Source of the DNA: Maea johnstoni
Taxonomy: Eukaryota > Annelida > Polychaeta > Spionida > Magelonidae
Length of the DNA: 64,000 nucleotides
Direction: 5' to 3'
Assembly: GCA_963942565.1 (NCBI GenBank)
Contig: OZ012694.1
Span: 27,075,528-27,139,527, forward strand
Shown here: piece after piece, positions 57,831-64,000 of the stretch
Layout: every line of letters begins with the position of its first letter
Numbering within the stretch: the stretch's first letter is position 1
Program-made: the position numbers and the translations under genes
Notes under the pieces: model-generated
Database searches by the model: none
What the model was told of the DNA's origin: nothing
What the model saw: only the letters and a program-made list of their open reading frames with translations

Positions 57831-59629
57831 GTTATCCTGAGTTCTCCAGTTACCACCACAATCACATCAGGCTAGTCATGGGTTAAAGGTATTCAGTGTA
57901 TAGACTTGTATCCACCGAAGCGCTCACACGACCTTCCTCCCCTAGCAGGCCTGTACACACGGACACCATTTCAATCCCCCGAAGGATATTCCAGAGCAGT
58001 TGGCAGCATATAGCGCACAAGATCTAAACACTGCCTTATTAATGTTAGGTACCCATTTTGCAGCTGGGTAGACTTAGTCTATATATACCAGAAAAGATGA
58101 CGATGAAAGAAAAAATTCAAAGTCTACAATATGAAGTGAAGTGATTGTAGACACGATACTCAGCTTAACTGATTTTCCTTAAAAGATTTCAGCTGACTAT
58201 CACAGCATCTGAGCCACAGGCTTAGGTACGGTAAGCGGATTTCCTGCCCAGCCGAGGAATAATTTTAATGCGATATCGCGGAGTGGGTATGACGTCTATG
58301 CGTGCCAGTGTGAGTTTGGATAAACCACCCGGGACAACTGACAGGAGGGGAGACGCCAGACCTCCGCTAGGTTAAGCGCTAAAGATCAGCCCTCCGTAGT
58401 ATCAACTTCTGTTTCAGATACATCTCAATACCAGTTAGAGGTGAACATTTCAAAAATAGAAAGAAAGTGGGAAGGGAAGATATATGAGGGGAAAAAGGTG
58501 CAAATTTGCATTTTTGAGGACAGTTATGTCTAATGTAAAAGGAACATAAAGCAGATGAATGTAATGCAGAAATAACTGGAACTAAAGAAAAATCAAACCT
58601 TTCACACGACGTGTGTAATTCGAAATTTAAAAAAGGAGTGAAAAAATGGGAAACCTATACCTATACGAATTCTATACACTTACCCATTCCATGTATTGTG
58701 CACTTTCAAGCCCTTGCTTATTAGGATTAAGGATATGTAGGTTTTCTTTAACACATTTATATCGTTCTTTAAATTATTTTCACGCGATCTATCGATGAAA
58801 ACATACTTAACGCATATTACGTATCTGATGTCGGGAATACGTATCTGACTAATAAGGCACGTTCCTTCTTTAAATATAGATCCCAGCAGTATCACTGATA
58901 TCGTAAAACGCCAGTATAGGCTTTGACTTAACAACGGAGTGTGTTGACGTGATAGAGAAAAAAGCTAGTCTTAAGTTAACAAGCATGGACAAAATTGTAT
59001 GGATCCGGGTCCGGGCTACTAGCGGTAAGTGCTAGTTTAATGAAGAAATCCATGGCTAAACTATGCTATTTGATAAGTTGGCCCGTCACATACAAATTCC
59101 AACGGCTGAAAATAAAACTTGAAAAGATGACAAAGGTTTTTTTGATATTACTCTGTTACGAACCGATGACACATGGCTTAAAAACACACCATTGTTCATG
59201 TAATAAAAATATATATATGCATGATAGGTTATGACAAAGAGTTGCTGTTCCAGCGGTTATGAAACACTTGATTATGCATTGGCCTATGAGAGAGTACCAG
59301 GACGAAATGTGTTAGGATTTGAAACAAACAAATGTGAATAATATTGAGACTATCTTATCAGATTCACAAAATATCTTCAGCCACTTGTTGGGCAAATGCC
59401 CTGAGTACATGTCCTTTAATTGAGGACATGAGTGTGTTCTGGTGTTAACATCTAGGCATATCGTGCAAATCTAGTCAGTCATAGTTAAGGGAAGATTTAC
59501 CCAAGACAATGATTCAAAACGGTGTCAATATGTGTCTAAAATAGACAACTCGTTTTATTTTATCATACTTCCTGTAGTCGATGATGCGTTTAATGTTAAT
59601 TTGTGTGTACACATTAACATAAATGTAGT
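57831..59629. other. Low-copy stretch, no gene supported
   Basis: Frames of 60-84 codons only, with no domains. 58200-58400 is less AT-biased. Confidence 0.4.
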
Positions 59630-59705
59630 AGTAGTAGTATGTTTATTAACTGTAATATCACAATTACAAAATCATACATTCAACTATGTCAAAAATAGTA
59701 TATAA
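59630..59705 (-). mobile_element. Possible LINE 3' tail
   Basis: On the reverse strand the sequence reads AATTGTGATATTACAGTTAA then TAAACATACTACTACTAC. That is a 3'-end signal followed by a trinucleotide tail, as in several LINE families. It differs from the LINE at 54550. Coding part not seen. Confidence 0.35.
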
Positions 59706-60758
59706 CATTCAAATAAGTTAAATAAATAATGAGTTAATGAGTAGTAATAATTTATGAGTAGTGATAATGGGTTGGCCGTCAATTTAATTTTGCAAAATGA
59801 TTGTTATGTTTTGTATTTATCTTCTGAAATATGTTTATCTACAGTTGTAGTAGTATTTTGTATTTTGCAGTCACTAAAGATAGTACTACTATTGATGTGA
59901 TATGATTTCTCCCTCTTATTAAGTGTATTTATCTACATTGCGAAATAATGCAACTTTCACTCAAGTGTCCGTTTCATTTTCCTAATTCTATATCATTACT
60001 TATTGTTTTTAAAAGCACTTAAAACACCTACATGTAGGGTAAGTAGCCCGTACACCAAGATACAGTCAGCAGTACCCTGTTCACCCTGTGTACCCCTATG
60101 CATGCCAAAAGGGAATGGAGTCTCCACCTGGCGTCAGAAACGGCAACTAACTTCACGAAGACCCGGTCCTAGTCTTCACGAAGACGTATGGCCAAGTTCT
60201 ATACTGTATGCTGGATGAGCGTTTACACGACCTCAATGTATGCTTTACGTATGTGCTCCTTGATGTTCTATGGCAGTATCTGCTGGCTTGTCACGCTTTC
60301 ACCTCAAATGCCGGAAAAGTACTGATGAAAAGTAACATCCTTTATACTAGCCAAAGCAAGGCTGTTCACCAAGTACAAACGTGTGCTCTTTCTCTCATTG
60401 CGCTAGGCAGTGCTTAACAAAGCTGGATACTTCAAACCTCTACCGAGAACAAAACGGTACTGCTGGCAAGGAAGTAAGATCAATGGCTTATAACCAACAT
60501 GCACTATAGGTTGACATCATGTGTCTGTGGGTTTTGTAGATAATGTTAGATGTATACGTTGAAGTGTCAGACAACTTCTTAAGTAAATTGAGCGGTGCCT
60601 GCAAATATGTACTAGGTCTAGGTGATATTACCTAAGTATGGACAAAAGACTCATATTAACACAGGTTTAATCCATTTGGGTACTAAGGGTTCACTCTTTT
60701 AAATAAAAACTACACTTGGAATTTGAGTGTGAGCACAGCTGCTATATATTAATGTAGG
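59706..60758. other. Low-copy sequence, no gene supported
   Basis: A 71-codon frame (60003-60218) and a 69-codon frame (60208-60417) have no recognisable domain. Confidence 0.4.
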
Positions 60759-61019
60759 TACAATGCTAACATTTCATTCCTGCACTAAATGCGTGGGCAG
60801 ACCGGGCATGATACACGACCGCACATTCGATTGCCACCCAGTTTCCTCGGCATGGATGCATGAATGACCTCACGACTGAACGGAGATTTGATTCGCAAGC
60901 AACGAGGTCCATTATTATACTCGGCTCATGTTCTTGATATGTTATCCATGGGTGTTTGTACGACCAGGCAGTGGCAGACGTCCGGTCGACTGGTACAGGA
61001 ATTAGATGTCTGTACTGTA
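60759..61019 (-). mobile_element. MITE-1 copy G
   Basis: 261 bp, reverse. Ends TACAATGCTAACATTTCATT and ATTAGATGTCTGTACTGTA. Carries CGGACGTC, CCATGGGTGTTTGTACGACC and TGATTCGCAAGC. Full length. Confidence 0.92.
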
Positions 61020-61239
61020 CCTTGGACCTGTTTCACTAGAAACGTATACAAGGTTGAATATCTAACTACATGTAATATCTGTTTAGGATAATCGGTCAGA
61101 TAGCTAGCCACGCTCGTAAGCATAAATATCAAGACACTTTCCTAATACGACTGTTAGAATGTCATGTATATCATCTAGTAGTAAATCATCTGGGCCGGCC
61201 TCTATGTTACGAGATTTTGATTAGTGTAGATTAGTGTAC

Positions 61240-61350
61240 TTTTTGTTCTTTTTTCTATTCTCTTTGTCGAGTAATTTCTGTTGATTTTTATTCTGTGCTA
61301 TTTCTAAGTACTTTCATATTGCTTATGTGGTCAATAGAGACACATTTGAT
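61240..61350 (+). mobile_element. Possible LINE 3' tail fragment
   Basis: CTTTTTGTTCTTTTTTCTAT, TTTTTATTCTGTGC and GTGGTCAATAGAGACACATT follow the same order as the 3' end of the LINE at 54550. Weak but consistent. Confidence 0.45.
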
Positions 61351-62672
61351 TCCTATACCAATCGATCATTCGTCTGGCAGCAACTGGTTAACTGGTTAGC
61401 TGCGTGTATCCGCCTGCGTGGTCAATTTACTCAGAGGTACGCACGTCCATGACCGTCTGTAGCCGCGTAGAGTCACTGACGTCACAGACATGCGCATTTA
61501 GCCTAGACGGGTTGTAATCTACGTAGACATGGCGGGCAACCTGATCATCGACAGTCCCCTCCAATTTAATAGGGTAATAATGCCCACCTATAAGGGGTAT
61601 ACTTCTGTCGAAGTTGTGCTAAAATTGTTTTTTATAGGCTCCTTACAAGTAGCCGAGTAGTAGGTCCGCGTTACCATGTATGTCACGTAATTCAATTTCG
61701 TGAAAGGTGTTGAAAGTTAATCATAGTCTCCGCCTTAATTGTACTGGAGATACTAGAATGGCATATCTTTTTTTCTTTGGCGAATAGAAGATGTAGCCTC
61801 CAAAGGCGGAATGGCCTTTTTTGTTCCTAAAGCAAAATGAGCCTAGCACGTTAGCTGCAGTATGTACATAGCAGCCAGTAAAGTATCGGCGAGATGAATC
61901 TTGTGTTTTAAAACAAAAAAAACCCTCATGAATGAAAAATCGTTGTATGAACATTCCCTGCATGCATGAGAGTGCCATTTACAGGCATGGAAAAGGTATT
62001 TCCATACGCGGAAGCTAATTTATATCCATGAAAATGAATAGCTTGCCCCAGAATGTTTCGCGAATGAGAATTCCATGTAAATTTAGCATGAATATTTTGG
62101 GGGCGAAATTTCAATTCCACACATGCAAATATCATTTTCCTGCATAAAAATGTCATTTTCATGCATGTCTACTAACGTCTAGAACTATCAGTACATGAAA
62201 AAGAGTAACTACGTACATGTACACAGCCTCTTCAAATGTTTCTTAAGTCCAAATTTTTTATAATTGAGACTTTTTTATTAACAATAGTCCCAGAACTCCT
62301 GTTGGTTTTGCTGAATTGACCACGTGCACTGCCACTGTAGCTTTGTACAAAACGAATTTAATCTATGATCTGGTGTAAAACTCATATAGAGGTTTAAGTT
62401 TACCCGCGCAAGATACCAATAATTGTGTATGGGAAATAGAAGCGTGAACATAAGAAAAACGTCTCTTACAGAACTTTCAAACTAGGACAAGATCATGTAC
62501 CTGAGAGACTGCAGTACGGCCATACTGGGGTCAAAGTGCTCCTGTACGGTGACGAAGAGGTGGTGACTATTATCTAAAGAGAGCGAGATAGGGAGGGCTC
62601 GGAATGTGGGTTCTGGATTAGGTATTAGAAAAAACGACTCTATGTCATGCAATATCCTTTTTTGGACATTTG
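61351..62672. other. Low-copy sequence, no gene supported
   Basis: 61965-62170 repeats short ATGCATG, TTTCATGCATG and CCATG words and is mildly palindromic. No gene seen. Confidence 0.4.
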
Positions 62673-62750
62673 TACAGTGCCAACATTTAATTCCTGCACT
62701 AAATGCGTGGGCAGCCTGGACATAATACACGACCGCGCACCGATTGCCAA
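62673..62750 (-). mobile_element. MITE-1 copy H, truncated
   Basis: Only the end TACAGTGCCAACATTTAATT and about 60 bp of interior (GCGTGGGCAGCCTGGACATA, CACGACCGCGC) remain; the rest is lost at about 62750. Confidence 0.88.
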
Positions 62751-63607
62751 ATATTGTATTGTAGACAAGATATTTCAATACTTATTAAACCACGTGTGAG
62801 TTACATCATGTTATTAACAAGTTTTAATAGTTTACTCGTAAAATGAAGATCTTTTCACCGAACTATTCAGACAATGTGGTGTGGATTGTAAATCTTGCCT
62901 CGACCATTCCTTAGTTTTAGCAGAACGTCTACCCTTATTAATCCATCTACTTGATTAATGTAAACCTAATGGAATTTCGCCATTTGCCGAAACTCGCTCG
63001 TTGTGTGGCATTTTCCTAAATAAGCACCCTGCAGCTATATGAGGCTAATAACAATGATCGGGTTAATTGTATAAAGCTTGGCGGAACAAAAACATATTGA
63101 CAGGATGGAGGTTGTTTTAGTGTAGTCCCCATGCTATCATCATCGTGTCTTCACTTAATTAATGTCGCAGGCATGTCCACACGGAGTGCTTGATATAGAT
63201 TAATGAACCTGCAGATTATCTCGAAGTGTCCTCGCGGGCCTGGGTAGTTTACTGCTATCATAGCATGTACAACTCCTGCATCACAGCAGTCTAGTCAACT
63301 TGCTAATGAATTCATCATGCAGCCTGCCGTGATTGACATAGGAAACTAGCTATTTTCATCTGCCCCCATTGACCATTACATCCTTGACCAGTACATGTTC
63401 AATGCATACACTACTTGTTTATTAGCTTGCCACACATATTTGTTGAGTATCAAAACGTATTATGTAAAGCACACAAACTATCTGGCGACAGGTTGTCACC
63501 ATCATTCTATTTGATGAGGACTGTGAAGTGCAATCGGTGGCTATCAGTATCAGGTACTACTGAATTTACGATTTTAGTCTAAGCCAAATGTTGAGTAGCA
63601 AACATAA
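62751..63607. other. Low-copy stretch with many TAAT motifs
   Basis: No gene seen. 62930-63380 holds a cluster of TTAAT, TAATTA-like and CTAATGAATTC motifs, the kind bound by homeodomain proteins. It might be regulatory, but AT-rich DNA produces such words by chance. Confidence 0.3.
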
Positions 63608-63740
<133 letters not shown>

Positions 63741-63770
63741 TGTCAGATAACATGGTCGAAATCTGTGAAC

Positions 63771-63893
63771 AGGTTACAGCGACGAAAATTCTACCAAACA
63801 AGCAAAAGCAACCGAACTATGCAAGTTACAGGAAGAAAATTTATACCAAACAAGCAGAAGCAACATAACTATGCAGGTTACAGCGAGAAAAAT
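63771..63893 (+). repeat. About 54-bp tandem repeat, 2.3 copies
   Basis: GGTTACAGCGACGAAAATTC..TACCAAACAAGCAAAAGCAA recurs at about 63824 and begins again at about 63877. Directly abuts MITE-1 copy I. Confidence 0.88.
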
Positions 63894-63895
63894 AC

Positions 63896-64000
63896 TACAG
63901 TACAGACACGTAATTCCTGCACCAGTCGGCCGTACATGTGCCAGTGTCTGCTTGTTCGAATACCCATTGATAACATGTCAAGGAATAAGCCAAGCACATC
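63896..64000 (+). mobile_element. MITE-1 copy I, cut by the window end
   Basis: Starts TACAGTACAGACACGTAATT and follows the family consensus through AATAAGCCAAGCACATC, where the window stops. Probably full length beyond the window. Confidence 0.92.

Overview
This window reads as repeat-rich, non-genic nuclear DNA from an animal, probably a marine invertebrate. The pointers are a LINE and tRNA-derived SINEs with animal-type features, many MITEs (short non-autonomous DNA transposons), very long TA and GA microsatellites, the frequent motif TACATGTA, and low GC. I cannot name the phylum. No host protein gene, rRNA or functional tRNA gene could be supported. Nearly every longer open frame lies in a microsatellite, a satellite or a transposon.

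Layout. 116-6223 is a large foldback element whose two arms are built from degenerate repeats of a CTGATAATGTAATA-type core. The arms meet head to head near 3467, and an unrelated 1.1 kb element with its own inverted ends sits in the left arm. 6290-7095 is a 40-bp G-rich minisatellite. 7500-13715 is mixed sequence with microsatellites, a SINE fragment, a 128-bp tandem repeat and two MITEs. 13716-21390 is a 7.7 kb satellite of about 118 copies of a 65-bp monomer, with 4-mer and 6-mer higher-order repeats. 21752-22560 is a tandem repeat with poly-C tracts. 22560-33450 is mostly low-copy DNA. 33453-34462 is a TA microsatellite split by a pogo-like MITE. 37730-38934 is a second, smaller foldback element. 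41790-45206 holds SINEs, a piggyBac-like MITE, and a SINE inserted in a MITE. 46538-49371 is microsatellite-rich. 52609-52748 is a long hairpin. 54550-57830 is a 5'-truncated LINE interrupted by a SINE, which is itself interrupted by a MITE. The rest is low-copy DNA with more MITE copies, the last cut by the window end.

How it fits together: the window is a record of layered insertions. One MITE family with TIRs starting TACAGTGCCGAC has nine copies here. The most unusual content is the pair of foldback elements, which differ in sequence but share an AATGTAATA core in their sub-repeats; and the satellite, which shows clear signs of unequal exchange. All family names are by eye from terminal motifs and protein motifs; no search was run.
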